Source of the DNA: Leptoclinus maculatus
Lineage: Eukaryota; Chordata; Actinopteri; Perciformes; Stichaeidae
Direction of reading: 5' to 3'
NCBI GenBank assembly: GCA_032191485.1
Contig: JAVDOI010000003.1
Span: forward strand, 19,108,149 to 19,172,148
DNA: 64,000 bases
The translations under genes and the position numbers were made by a program. The notes below the pieces were generated by a model. It searched no databases. It was not told the DNA's origin and worked only from the letters and a program-made list of their open reading frames with translations. Below, in pieces: positions 38,212 to 50,200 of the stretch. Within the stretch, counting starts at the first letter, position 1. Every line of letters starts with the position of its first letter.

Positions 38212-40419
38212 ATTATATATGCATATATACAGTATATATAATTATATAATTGTTATTATTATTTTGTGGACAGCTCTGGCGGCTGAGCTTCCGTTCCTGC
38301 AGACCAGACTGAGGGCGAGTGAGAACACAGTGGAACAGCTGAGGAGGAAAAGCACAGGTCATCATCTTCATCATCATCTTCATCTTCATCATATTTATGT
38401 TTACAGTTTGTTTCGTTACTTTGTGACCTGATTTGCAAAATTGTAAACTCAAGTCACATGACTTTAACACAAAGACTTTAACACAAAGACTCGAGACTTT
38501 AACACAAAGACTTTAACACAAAGACTTGTGACTTTAACACAAAGACTCGTGACTTTAACACAAAGACTTCAACACAAAGACTTGTGACTTTAACACAAAG
38601 ACTTCAACACAAAGACTCAAGACTTTAACACAAAGACTTTAACACAAAGACTTGTGATTTTAACACAGACTCGTGACTTCAACACAAAGACTTCAACACA
38701 AAGACTCGAGACTTTAACACAAAGACTTCAACACAAAGAGTCAAGACTTTAACACAAAGACTTTAACACAAAGACTTGTAACTTTAACACAAAGACTTGT
38801 GACTTTAACACAAAGACTCGTGACTTTAACACAAAGACTTCAACACAAAGACTTGTGACTTTAACACAAAGAATTTAACACAAAGACTCGTGACTTTAAC
38901 ACAAATACTTTAACACAAAGACTCGTGACTTTAACACAAAGACTTCAACACAAAGACTCGAGACTTTAACACAAAGACTTTAACACAAAGACTCGTGACT
39001 TTAACACAAAGACTCGTGACTTTAACACAAAGACTGGTGACTTTAACACAAAGACATGTGACTTTAACAAAGTGACTCGTGACTGAGATCTGAGATAAAG
39101 TTTGGTTTGTTTCCACAGTTCTTTCAGTCAGGTTGTGTAACGCTGAAAGTCTGATGGAGGACCTGATGAGACAGACCTCAGGTCAGTTTCCTCTTAACTT
39201 TAACCCTCTTATTGATCGTTACTAATCAATAAATATACATGTTTTAATTAACAGACTATATTGTAGCTGTAAGCAGATCTAGAGTCTTCATAGGAGAACA
39301 AATACAGAACATTAATAAACCTTTATAAGTGCTCACAGCTACATTGTAGTATGTTATTAACCTTTTAGTGCATGTTGTTAATGTTCCTGTGTGCTTCTAG
39401 GATATGTAGTTCTGACTGTGCTTCTGACTTCATAATCTCATTTTAGTGGAATGTTTTTTATTAAACTGCTGAACTTTGAATCAAAAGTAAAATACCTTTA
39501 TATATTAATATTAGTGCTGGGCAAGTTAACGCGTTATTATCGCGTTAACGCATTAATTAATTAACGCTGACCGGCCGGCAGCGAGCGGTGAACAGCTGTT
39601 TGTGTGGCGTATCTTCCTGTTTCCTTCACCTACATTCCCCTGGGTCCTAAGTCCCTCCATGTACAGCTCTATGTACCAACGTACATTTATAACAAATACC
39701 ACACATATTACGGTAATCAGCGTTGCATATGTGTCTGACCAAAATACCCCAAAAAAGCCAAAAAGAAATTATTAATTTCAATTCTTTTTTTTAGAGTTTT
39801 TAAAGTGTTTTTGTTTGGAATATGAATAATAAGCATATCATTTAGTTATCGCTACTGAGAATTTAACAAACATAAAAAAAAGAAAAAAACATGACATGAT
39901 GAGGTTTGCAGTTTTATTATTATTGCACTTTTGTTCATATAGCAGTACTTTTAAAATAAAAGTGCGCAATACCCTACTTTTGAATTCATTATTGAATTTT
40001 GCGCATAACAATGCGATTAATCGCAAAAACATCATGCGATTAAAAATTGTAATCGTTGCCCAGCACTAATTAATATAAATGATATAAGTTACAAATATTA
40101 AAGATAAGACACTTTTGGCCATTTTATTTCTTTATTTCCCAGCATTCCCGACTTCAAACAGTTCGTCTCAGACTGAAACTGAGCTGGAAGAGCTGAACAC
40201 AAATACTCAAGGTGACTGAACCGATCCACCAATCACAATCAGTATGAGGTCGTTGATTTCATCAGATCAATAATTACAGTGACAGTATGTCTGTTTTTTT
40301 ATGTTTATGTTTAGACTCCAGATTTAATTCACAAACTCAGTGCTGCTGATAAAGTGGCACTGTTTCTCTAATGTGTGTGTGTGCGCATGTGTGTGTGTGC
40401 CCGTGTGTATGTGTGTCTC

Positions 40420-40456
<37 letters not shown>

Positions 40457-43400
40457 CTCTGCATATGTGTCTCTGTGTGTGTCTGTGTAGTTTCAGTTCT
40501 GCAGAGTCGACTGAACTCACTGGAGAAAAAACTGAACTCATCTGCAGAAAGAGACAAGCTCAGCTTAATACGAGGTCATTCATCCATCCATCCATTCATT
40601 CAACCATCCATTCATTAAACCATCCATTCATTCAACCATTCATTAATTCAACCACCCATCCATCCATTCATTCATCCATCCATCCATTCATTCAACCATC
40701 CATTCATTGAACCATCCATCCATCCATCCATTCATTCAACCATTCATTCATTCAACCACCCATCCATCCATTCATTCAACCATCCATCCATCCATTCATT
40801 CAACCATTCATTCATTCAACCATCCATCCTTTCTTTCTTTCTTTTGTAATACTCATTAATCATTCATTCTTTCGTAAGCCGCGTACTTAAGTACAGTTTT
40901 ACTTGATTTCACACTTTGACAAGTGACTGAAAACCTTGTGAAGTATTACAGAGTCATAATAAAAACATTAATGCGTTCATGTCAATGCTATAGAAATGAT
41001 GAATCAATATGTAGATGTGGTCATTGTTGTTTGGGATTATTTTTACTTTTTAAGCATAAAAGTACATAATAATTATCAGCAAAATGTACTTTAAGTGCAG
41101 TACTTTTACCTATAATAGAGTATTTTTACCTCAACAATAATAATTTGAACACTTTCTGTTATGCTCAGCTGTTTGTTTCTGACGCGTCCTTCAGATCAGT
41201 GATGTCACTTCCTGTGTTTTCAGTTCAGGATGACGCGGTGAAGCAGCTGCAAGTAAGACTGAACTCTGCAGAGACTCAGATTCAGCATCTGCAGACTGAC
41301 CGATCAGGTAACAGAAAGAGAGAATCTACACTGAAGCTTACAGAGGAAATGTTTCACTGCAGCTGGTTTATCTTCGTGTTTCAGATCAAACCTCCAAACT
41401 GATGAAGCTACAGAGAAAGGTGAACACAACTGAGAGTCCCCTGGACACAATGAACACAGGTACATCATCCATCAATCTGTTTATTAAGCAGTCTACTAGA
41501 GAGGAGCCGATTGTGTTGTTTGGACAGCTAATTCACTTTCACTGTTTTCTCCTCAGCTCTGGAGGTAAGACTGAGTGTCAGTGAGAAACATCTGGAAGAT
41601 CTTAAGACAGAAAACACAGGTAACACTCTGAAGGTTTAGGACTAACTGTAGATTATGAAATGATATCAGAATAAAACAATCATTTATTTGAGCTCATGTG
41701 TTGCTTCAAACTGTGGAGGATCCAGTAAAATTCCCAGAGGAACTCCTTTAACCTCCTGATGGTTCTGGTTGGAACCTTTATGATCAAACTGTTGATTTCA
41801 CCCTCTGGCCACTTTATTAGGTACACCTGTAAAATCTAATACAACCTAATACAACTGTACTGCCAGTCCAGGTCATAACAACCACTGAGTATGACCTCAT
41901 TGATGAATATGTAAATCAACAAAAACAGAGTATTAGAAGCTTTGTAAAGGTAGACTTTGTGGCAAAGTTGGATTGGTTCTATTGTGCAGGTACAGTGTAA
42001 ATCTGAGAATAGTATGAATTGTCTTTTTATCTCAAGGACGTTCAACACAACAATGCTTGCAAAGATGTTTTAAAGGTAAACTCTGGAGGATCCAACATGG
42101 TTCCCTGAGGAGCTCCTTCTAAACAAGAATGTTCTCTCTTTAGAGTTGGAGGTCAGACTGAGAGTCAGTGAGAAACATCTGGAAGAACTGAAGACAGAAA
42201 ACACAGGTAACACTCTGAAGGTTTATCCATAAAGAACTGATAGAAATATGTTGATGTCCTTAGAGAGACACATGTAGAGAATGTTCTGACTGAAGCTGTG
42301 GAGGATCCATTAAGGTTCCCTGAGGAACTCCTTTATCATCCTGATGGTTATTGTAGGAACCTTTTATGAAATTTGAATTGACAGGAATTATAACTGTAGC
42401 TATTTATAACACAGATGATTAAAATCCTTTTTTATATTTTAAAGTGGACATTTGTTTTTGCTTCTGTTGTGTGTTTTTCCATAAAAGTCCTCCAGGAGTC
42501 ACAAGTTCTTTGTTTCTGATTTATTTTGTGTTTTCAGTTCAGTCTGTTCAACTTTCCTTGATGGCGTCCAGACTGACAGATAGCCACAACAAAACTACAG
42601 GTAGATTTAAATTGACTTTATTATATTCATGAACACAGGTGGTAAATAGTTTGAAATTAATCAGATATTTCCTGTTTTCTCTTCAGAGTTGGAGGTCAGA
42701 CTGAGGGTCAGTGACAAACAGCTTGAAGATGTGAAGACAGAAAACACAGGTAACACCCTGAAGGTTTAAACTAACTGTAGCTTTATATCCATGTATTGTA
42801 TAAATATATATTCACTATGACATTCATACTACGGGACGAAAAGTTTGGAGCAGACTCCAAGTTTTTAGCTCAGAGAAAAAACATGTAGAAAATGTTCAGA
42901 CTGAAACTGTGGAGGATCCAACATGGTTCCCTGAGGAACTCCTTTATGAACACCAAGGAAACCTGATGGTTCTTGTAGAACCCTCAGGTATAAGAGGGTT
43001 CTTCAAGGAACCTGCTGATCCGCTGAGCTGAGTCATAGACTACTATTATTGACTTTTTAAAATTGTAATTATTGAACTTATTACAATACGTATTATTGTT
43101 GTAATTTCTTTTAAATAGTCAACATTTGTTTATTCAGATTTTGTGTTTTCAGTTCAGTCTGTTCAACTTTCCTTGATGGAGTCCAAACTGACAGACAGCC
43201 ACAACAACACTACAGGTAGTCTCATATTTCAGTAATTATTTAGGTATTGATTGATCATTTATTAATGTGATTGATCTAGACTTTACTAAAGAGTTTAAAT
43301 ACAGACTCATTAACTATAAGAATAAATTAAATGTGACTGTCAATCAGATCTGGAGGTCAGACTGAGATCCACTGAGACACAGCAGGAGCAGCTGGAGAAT

Positions 43401-46278
43401 CACACTGCAGGTAACATCATCACCTCTTCAATATTACTTTAATGAATCAATAATTAATGCATTAAATCAAATGTGCTTTGTTTCCTGTTCAGCTCTGGAG
43501 GTCAGACTGAGTGTCAGTGAGAAACATCTGAAAGATGTGAAAACAGAAAATACAGGTAACTGAAGGTTTAAACTAACTGTATATTAATACATTTCATCTG
43601 AATAAAGTGACACAAAGAGGAAAATTATTTATTTGAGCTCAAACAGTAGATGTAGTACTTCTTCAAACTGAAGCTGTGGAGGATCCATTATCAGAATCAG
43701 AATCAGCTTTATTGGCCATGTATGCGTACGCATAATTTGACTCCGGAATTTGACTCCGGTTTCCACTTCGCTCTCAATGTACATACACGAATTTACAATA
43801 AACTTTAATAAATTAAGGTTCCCTGAGGAACTCCTTTATCATCCTGATGGTTATAGGAACCTTTTATAACATTTGAATTGACAGGAATTATAACTTTAGT
43901 TATTCATAACACAGATGATTAAAATCCTTTTTTATATTTTAAAGTAGACGTTTGTTTTTGCTTCTGTTGTGTGTTTTTCCATAAAAGTCCTCCAGGAGTC
44001 ACAAGTTCTTTGTTTCTGATTTATTTTGTGTTTTCAGTTCAGTCTGTTCAACTTTCCTTGATGGAGTCCAGACTGACAGATAGCCACAACAAAACTACAG
44101 GTAGATTTAAATTGACTTTATTATATTCATGAACACAAGTGGTAAATAGTTTGAAATTAATCAGATATTTCCTGTTTTCTCTTCAGAGTTGGAGGTCAGA
44201 CTGAGGGTCAGTGAGAGACAGCTTGAAGATGTGAAGACAGAAAACACAGGTAACACCCTGAAGGTTTAAACTAACTGTAGCTTTATATCCATGTATTGTA
44301 TAAATATTAGTGCTGGGCAATGATTAACATTTTTAGTCGCGATTAATCGCATGATTTTTTTTAGATTAATTGTATTGTTATGCTATAAAGTAGTGTATTG
44401 CGCACTTTTATGTTAAAAGTACTGCTATATGAACAACAGTGCAATAACATTTGGTTTGCAAACACTTTAAACAAATACGGTTATTTTTAACAGCAGTATT
44501 CCCTTTACACAGTAGCAGTACAGTTATAATGATTCTGATAATAGATATTCAGCCGGTGTTCACAACTTTATTTTCATGTGTGTAATAGATGCAATTTGAA
44601 ATATACTTCTTGAAAACGGCAAACCTATCTACGTCATGTTTTTTTCTCTTTTTTTATGTTTGTTAAATTCTCAGTAGCGATAACTAAATTATATGCTTAT
44701 TATACATATTCCAAACAAAAACTCTAAAAAAATAATTTAAATGAATAATTTCTTTTGGGCTTTTTTGGGTATTTTGGTCAGACACATGCAACGCTGATTA
44801 CCGTAATATGTGTGGTATTTGTTATAAATGTACGTTGGTACATAGAGGGTGATAAGAAGCTGTACTGGAGGGACTTAGGACCCAGGGGAATGTAGGTGAA
44901 GGAAACAGGAAGACGCCACACAAACAGCTGTTCACCGCTCGCTGCCGGTTCTTGTGTTAAAAATGTCCTTGTGTTAAAAATGTCCGCTTAAAAAAACTGC
45001 GTTAACGCGCGATGAAGTAATTGTCGTGTTAATTAATGAATGCGTTAACGCGATAATAACGCGTTAACTTGCCCAGCACTAATACATATATATTCACTAT
45101 CTGCATCACAAGTCAGTCAGTTTGATAGTGAATCAAGTATTCGACCAACAGATGTCAGAACTTCTGCTTCTTCTGTTCATCAGTTTCCTGTGTTTTTGTC
45201 TGAACTTTGTTTCCTGATTTTCAGTTTTGAGCTTCAGACTGAATGAAACTGATGATTGTCTCACAAACACAAACTCAGGTTTGGACTCAAGTTCTTTACG
45301 ACTTTAGAACTTTAAAATATGAAGAAAGGTTTTCATCTTGTGATGCACAAAAATAATAGAATAATTAAAGGGAAGATTTTGACTTAAAGATCTATCTAGT
45401 TATATTCGTTATTCCCACACTATAAAATATATTAGCATTTTAGTTTAGTTGAATATCACTTTTACAGATTTCACCTTCGTTAAGAGTCACTTCTTATTCA
45501 CTTTGAACTTGTGGAAAGCAGTTTATTCTTTTTAAATAATAAGCAGAAAATTAGGAAACATTTAGATATTAAACATTCAGAGTTCCATCAGAAGGTAAAA
45601 CAGGTTTTTATTGTATTAAAACATTGAAGTCAAACTTCTTTTTGCAGGTGACCTGAAGGTTGCGTTCTCAGCCGGTCTGACTGATTCAGGATCAGTCGGA
45701 CCGTTTGACGAGGAGACGACTCTGATCTTCTCCAAAACCATCACCAACATCGGCCGGGCCTACAACCAGACTGCAGGTAAACCCTGTCCCCTTAAATACC
45801 TCGTTACAACCAGACTGCAGGTAAACCTCGTCCCCTTAAATACCTCATTACAACTAGACTGCAGGTAAACCCTGTCCCCTTAAAGACCCCGTTGAAACCA
45901 GACTGCAGGTAAACCCTGTCCCCTTACAGACCCATGATGTCATGTCCTCAGTATCAGTGTTTAGTGTGTAAGCGTTGACCTGCTCTGTGTCTGTCAGGCG
46001 TGTTCACGGCTCCCGTCAGAGGAGTTTACTTCTTCAGCTTCACGGCTGCAGACTACCTGAAGGGTTACATGGGTCTCCACCTGTACAGGAACAACCAGCC
46101 GGTCGTCTTCAGCCTGGTCCTGAACGACCACGGCGGCTACGCTTCCACGTCGGGCGGCGTGGCCCTGCAGCTGGAGGAGGGCGACGGGGTCCGCCTCAGT
46201 CTGCCGGCCAGCTACCGGCTTTACGACGACTCGAGAAACTTCAGCGTCTTCTCCGGCTTCCTGCTGTTCCCCCTCTGA
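36791..46278 (+). CDS. Secreted coiled-coil protein with C-terminal C1q domain
   Basis: Exons: 36791-37160, 37972-38067, 38274-38357, 39119-39181, 40143-40211, 40491-40574, 41224-41307, 41385-41459, 41557-41619, 42144-42206, 42538-42600, 42687-42749, 43153-43215, 43348-43410, 43493-43555, 44038-44100, 44187-44249, 45225-45278, 45648-45776, 45998-46278. Total 1956 nt, 651 residues. A signal peptide (MKSVLLLLLFFSVSWGQ) is followed by about 500 residues of heptad coil and then a C1q domain from about 516 to the end (VGPFDEETTLIFSKTITNIG, GVYFFSFTA, FSGFLLFPL). Every intron is phase 1, so each middle exon can be skipped or copied without shifting the frame. Ten exons are 63 bp. Sequons NKT, NNT and NHT recur at exon ends. 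C1q domains trimerise and bind ligands; the long coil would form the stalk in place of collagen. I cannot name a specific orthologue. The two C1q exons and the open frame make the gene call secure; a skipped or extra small coil exon is possible. Confidence 0.88.
38460..39080. repeat. Minisatellite in intron 3 of the C1q gene
   Basis: About 620 bp of alternating units built on ACTTTAACACAAAGACTCGTG and a shorter ACTTTAACACAAAG form. It ends about 40 bp before the exon 4 acceptor at 39119. Confidence 0.95.
39512..40068. mobile_element. Non-autonomous hAT-like element, copy 1 (557 bp)
   Basis: Ends TAGTGCTGGGCAA and TTGCCCAGCACTA are perfect 13 bp inverted repeats, flanked by a perfect 8 bp target duplication ATTAATAT (39504-39511 and 40069-40076). 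Inside the ends lie GCGTTAACGC and GCGATTAATCGC palindromes. An 8 bp duplication and a TA-G terminal pattern fit the hAT superfamily. No transposase is encoded. It lies in intron 4 of the C1q gene. Relative to copies 2-4 it lacks a central block. Confidence 0.85.
40575..40850. repeat. CATC / ATTC tetranucleotide array in intron 6
   Basis: About 275 bp of CCATCCATCCATTCATTCAA-type repeats begin immediately after the exon 6 donor (40574). Confidence 0.9.
42290..42810 (+). repeat. Exon cassette duplication in the C1q gene, upstream copy
   Basis: The stretch holds exons 11 and 12 with flanking introns. It matches about 43665-44300 plus 45082-45100 nearly base for base once two insertions in the other copy are removed. 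By eye only about six substitutions separate the two copies over the core 42421-42800. Intron sequence is copied as well as exons, so this is a DNA-level tandem duplication. Confidence 0.85.
43691..43815. mobile_element. Short interspersed insertion (TCAGAATCAGAATCAGCTTT type)
   Basis: About 125 bp starting TCAGAATCAGAATCAGCTTT, then ATTGGCCATGTATGCGTACG. The flanks are ATTA on both sides. The paralogous intron at about 42310 reads straight through at this point. I recognise the opening phrase as a frequent fish repeat end. The class is not determined. Confidence 0.7.
44308..45081. mobile_element. Non-autonomous hAT-like element, copy 2 (774 bp)
   Basis: Inverted orientation relative to copy 1. 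Ends TAGTGCTGGGCAA and TTGCCCAGCACTA; target duplication ATAAATAT at 44300-44307 against ATACATAT at 45082-45089 (one mismatch). Removing the element and one duplication restores exactly the sequence found in the paralogous intron near 42795. It lies in intron 17 of the C1q gene. Confidence 0.88.
45762..45910 (+). repeat. 44 bp tandem repeat carrying four copies of the exon 19 splice donor
   Basis: The exon 19 end, ACAACCAGACTGCAG followed by GTAAAC, recurs with its following intron sequence at 44 bp spacing. Donor-like exon ends fall at 45776, 45820, 45864 and 45908. All four have CAG/GTAAAC context. Confidence 0.9.
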
Positions 46279-46422
46279 CCCCCAGATCAGGGTCTCGGCA
46301 ACAAACCATCCCTTCAGGTATCAAGCTGTAACTGGACTTTTATTTTGGTCGAGACTTCCTGTGGTTACAAACAGGATGGACGTAACTCCTGAAGACGATG
46401 TCATGGGAATATAATGATTTTA

Positions 46423-46481
46423 AATAAATAATAAAATAACCTTCATAAAAACACAAACATCTGAAGTCTCAAACTTTTATT
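46423..46481. terminator. Facing polyadenylation signals of the C1q gene and mapkbp1
   Basis: Plus-strand AATAAA at 46423-46428 and 46430-46435 (about 150 bp after the C1q stop codon) faces minus-strand AATAAA, seen as TTTATT, at 46476-46481. If both are used the two transcripts end within a few tens of bases of each other or overlap slightly. Confidence 0.5.
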
Positions 46482-47255
46482 ACATTTTGACAAAAACTTT
46501 TCAAACTTTGACCTGTTTGTTAAAGTGTTCCTTTAATAACAGTTATAAAAAGAGGAACTTCAGTGTGTATCCTCTGGAGACAACGAGTCTGTTCAGTGTA
46601 ACATCAGCAGAATAAACACAAACTAAAAATCTGATTCAGGTGAACTCAGGAAGAACCATTTACATCAAATAAAGGAACAATAAAGTTTGTTCAAAGCGTC
46701 TCGTATTGCAGTTTGTTCCTTTAGAAAGTCTCTACAGTCTAACATCAACGTTTCATAACAATAACTCTTCAGAAATCTAAAATAAAAACTTCCACAACTC
46801 CGTCGCTGAAACGTCTTTTAAAAAAAACGACTCGAAAGAAACTTCGTCGTTCAGTTTCTAAAAAAAAAGTTCTGTAGGATCGACTCGTCTGTCCTTTAAG
46901 ACCAGAGATTCTTGCATAATAATAAAAAAAAGGAACAAAAGTTAAGACTAAATCAAAATGGCTTCAGATCCTTCATCTGTGAAGATGAGGAGGAGGAAGA
47001 GGAGAAGGAAAGAAGAAAACATCAAATTGATGAGGAAAAAGAAGAAAAGAAAGATGAGATCAAAGAGGAAAAGATGACAAAGAAAAAATGGATGAAGAAT
47101 GGAAGAGGAGGAAGAGCATCAGAGGATGAAGAGGACGAGGAGTGGATGAAGAGGAGTGGATGAAGAGGAGGAGTGGATGAAAAGCCTCAGAGGATGAAGA
47201 GGAAAAAGAAGAACAAAGTAAAGGAGGAAGACTAAGAGGAGGAGGATGAAGAGCC
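46482..47255 (-). other. Probable mapkbp1 3' UTR
   Basis: About 775 bp lie between the candidate polyadenylation signal and the mapkbp1 stop codon. It is purine-rich on the plus strand at about 46980-47250; the Lys/Glu-rich open frame there (46912-47163, plus) is a low-complexity by-product. Confidence 0.45.
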
Positions 47256-50200
47256 TCAGTGATGAGCCTCCATGTTGTGGACCCGGTGGTGAACGGCCTG
47301 CAGCAGCAGCAGAGAATACTCCTCCAGCAGAGCCGCTGTCTTCACCCCCCCCAGCCCCCCCTCAACTCCCAGCATGCTCGGCACGCCGAGCGGCAGACAG
47401 TCGAGCTCCGCCCTCATGGCCTGGAAGGCCTCCGATAGGACGGCGGCTATCTGGTGCTGGTCAGGGGCGGAGTCATCGTGGGAGGAGCCTCTCACCTGGA
47501 GGAGAGAGAGAGAGAGAGAGAGAGACAGGTGAGGGAGACGATGATGTCACTGCTGATGTCATTCAACTGCCCCGCCCCCTTCCTGTTTCACAACCTCTGG
47601 TCTGAACCAGGAGACCCCATTTATTTAAAGTGTTAAAGCTGCATTCTCTCCACTGACCGGCAGGGGGCGACTCCTCTGGTTGTATAGAAGTCTATGAGAA
47701 AATGACTCTACTTCTCTCTTGATTTATTACTTCAGTAAACATGAGTTTATGGTCTCAATCTCTAGTATCAAGTCTTCTTCAATACAGCATGATGTTCATT
47801 TAGTAAATTATGGTCCATCTAGAGTCAAATAGACCATAAAGCAGGGCTACACGGTGATTGACAGGTCGACACCCAGACGGCCTTCTTTAGGTGAGTTCAC
47901 ATCTAAAACTTCCTACATGTTGTCAGATATAAAAGCTGTATTGATACACAGACTCACCTTCCTGTACAGGTGTGTTGCTCTCTTGAAGCAGCTCTGCAGC
48001 TCATTGGTCAGAGCTCTGCAGGTCTCCACACTGATTGGCTGGTCTGCACACAGAGAGAGAGAAGGTGAGGTCACTCTACCAACAACAATACTGACAGCTG
48101 ATCGGCTGACCCCCCCTTCCTGTTTAGTTCTAAATCTAAATGTCTAAATGATAAGATGGAGGGAGTGAAGAAGAAGAAGAAGAAAAAGAGACGAATGACA
48201 TCAAACACAGAGAAACGTCTCACCCGTCAGCACGGAGCAAGAGGAAGAGGATGAAGAAGAGGGGCGGAGCCAGAGATGACAGTGTGACGGGATGAAGAAG
48301 AGGGGCGGAGCCAAAGATGACAGTGTGACGGGATGAAGATGAGAGTCCAAACCTGCATCATCTCTTGGCTCCACGCTGCCGCCGCCTGCAGGAGTCTGAG
48401 ATTCCGCAGGAGTCAGGGGGGAGACGGAGACCGGAGGAGGCCGTGACGAGGACGAGGAGGCGAGGGAGGACAAGGAGGCGAGGGAGGGCTTGTCGGGGAG
48501 CGGTCTGCCGGGTACCCGAGCCTGGAGGCCGCGGGGGGGAGGGGCCGCCTGGTTGCCATGGCTACCCAGAGACGAGGAGGCAACGACGACGGGAAAAACG
48601 GAAGCATGGGGGGGCGTGGCCAGAGCTGCGTTGGAGGTCACCACGGCAACAAGAGGAGGAGGCGTGTCTTTGACCTGAGAGGAGGGGGTTACCGATGATG
48701 AAGATGTCATCGGGGGGTCATCGCCACATTCTGGGATGTTCAGGCCGTCGCCCACAGAGACAGAGCGAGACATCTTGGCCATGGAGCTGGCGGTCGGACT
48801 CATGTAGGAACGAGACGCCACCGGAGTGGACGAGGACGAAGAGGACGACTTCCTCAGGGAAGCTGCAGACAAGATGGCGGCGGCTGTTTCCTGTTGGGGG
48901 GACCTGGGGGAGGCGGGGCTTGGTCTCTGAGGGGGCGGGGCTGTGGACGGGGGGAGGCGGGGGGAGGAGGGGAGGGTGGTAGGGCGCTGCAGGGGGGGGA
49001 GGGGCTGAGGCTCTCTGATTGGACAGGAGGTCGAGAAGGAGGAGTCACCTGAGGGAGAGAGAAAGTTTGAGGTTTGGGTCTTTATTTAACTTGTCACCTG
49101 AGTCTCTGGAGGTTCTGAGTCTCACCTGAGTCAGTCAGCAGGTTCTGGACTGACTGAGCCTTCCGAAGTCCGGAAGAGGAGTTCAGATGGAAGGCGGCGG
49201 CTCGGGCCGTCGGGCCCAGATTCCTCTTAGACTCCACTGCGGTCTGGATCTTCTTCTTCAGTGGGGGGGGTCGGTGGGTCTGCTGGTCCGAGGAGGTCTC
49301 CTCCGCCATCTGGTTCTGGTTCACATCTTGAGGAGGCTGGTCCTGGTTGATCCTGTTCTGGGGATGTGCCTGGTCGTGAACTGAGGAGGTTTGGTCCTGA
49401 TTCTGTTTCTGGGTTTGGTCCTGGTTCCATGACACCCTCCGGTCCTGGGTCTGGTTCAGAGGGCGGACTTCTGAGACCAGAGGCCGGGCCTTCACCTCTC
49501 CTCCTCCTCCAGTAGTCCGAGATGGGAGAGGAAACACAGTCCGACTGAGGAGGAGAAACAGAACCAGAGGGTTTTAGATCAACAGTCTTTAGTCTCAGGT
49601 GATCCTGATCAGACTACTAAACATGTTGAGTCATCACAAAGTGTGGATCTGTGTCATCTGAGGTTTTACCTTCCAGCTGGATTCTGGGAGAGGAACCTGG
49701 AGGAGATGCTAATACTCTCACTGGAGCTGTGAGAAGCTTTGCTTGGACTTCCTGTCAACACAGAGTTTATGTTTGAGTCCTCCAGACTCAGAGGTTCAGC
49801 TCGACAAGACAGTTTAACAGCGACGTGTCAAAGTTAATTTAACTTAAACTTGAACGTCTAGAGTTCTTCGACACAAGTCCAAGACAAGTCCAAGTTTAGA
49901 GACCTTTAACACAAGTCAAAGACAAGTCCAAGTTGAGAGACATTTGATACAAGTCCAAGTCTAGAGTCCTGAGAGACCAGTTCAAGTCTAGAGTCCTGAG
50001 AGACCAGTTCAAGTCGAGAGTCCTGAGAGACCAGTCCTGACTACGAAGTCAGCTTCAACATTTGTATTCAATAATAAATAAATACCAGTTAATAACACAA
50101 AGTTATGAATCTATTCTCTGGACCAGATCAGCGGACCATCACAGAGGTACAGACCTGATCCCGAGAGGTCGGCCAGTGTGACAAAGTGTTCCTTCAGGAA

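Larger units (their letters stand above)
43665..45100 (+). repeat. Exon cassette duplication in the C1q gene, downstream copy with two insertions
   Basis: Counterpart of 42290-42810, holding exons 16 and 17. It is interrupted by a short element at 43691-43815 and by the hAT-like element at 44308-45081. The uninterrupted upstream copy gives the empty target for both. Confidence 0.85.

Noticed and set aside
46912..47163. Lys/Glu-rich plus-strand frame
   Set aside because: Low-complexity GA-rich sequence in the antisense of the mapkbp1 3' UTR.
48365..48673. Plus-strand frames opposite the large mapkbp1 exon
   Set aside because: Shadow frames: the minus strand carries the conserved SMAKMSRSVSV and RPLPDKPSL motifs with matching exon phases.
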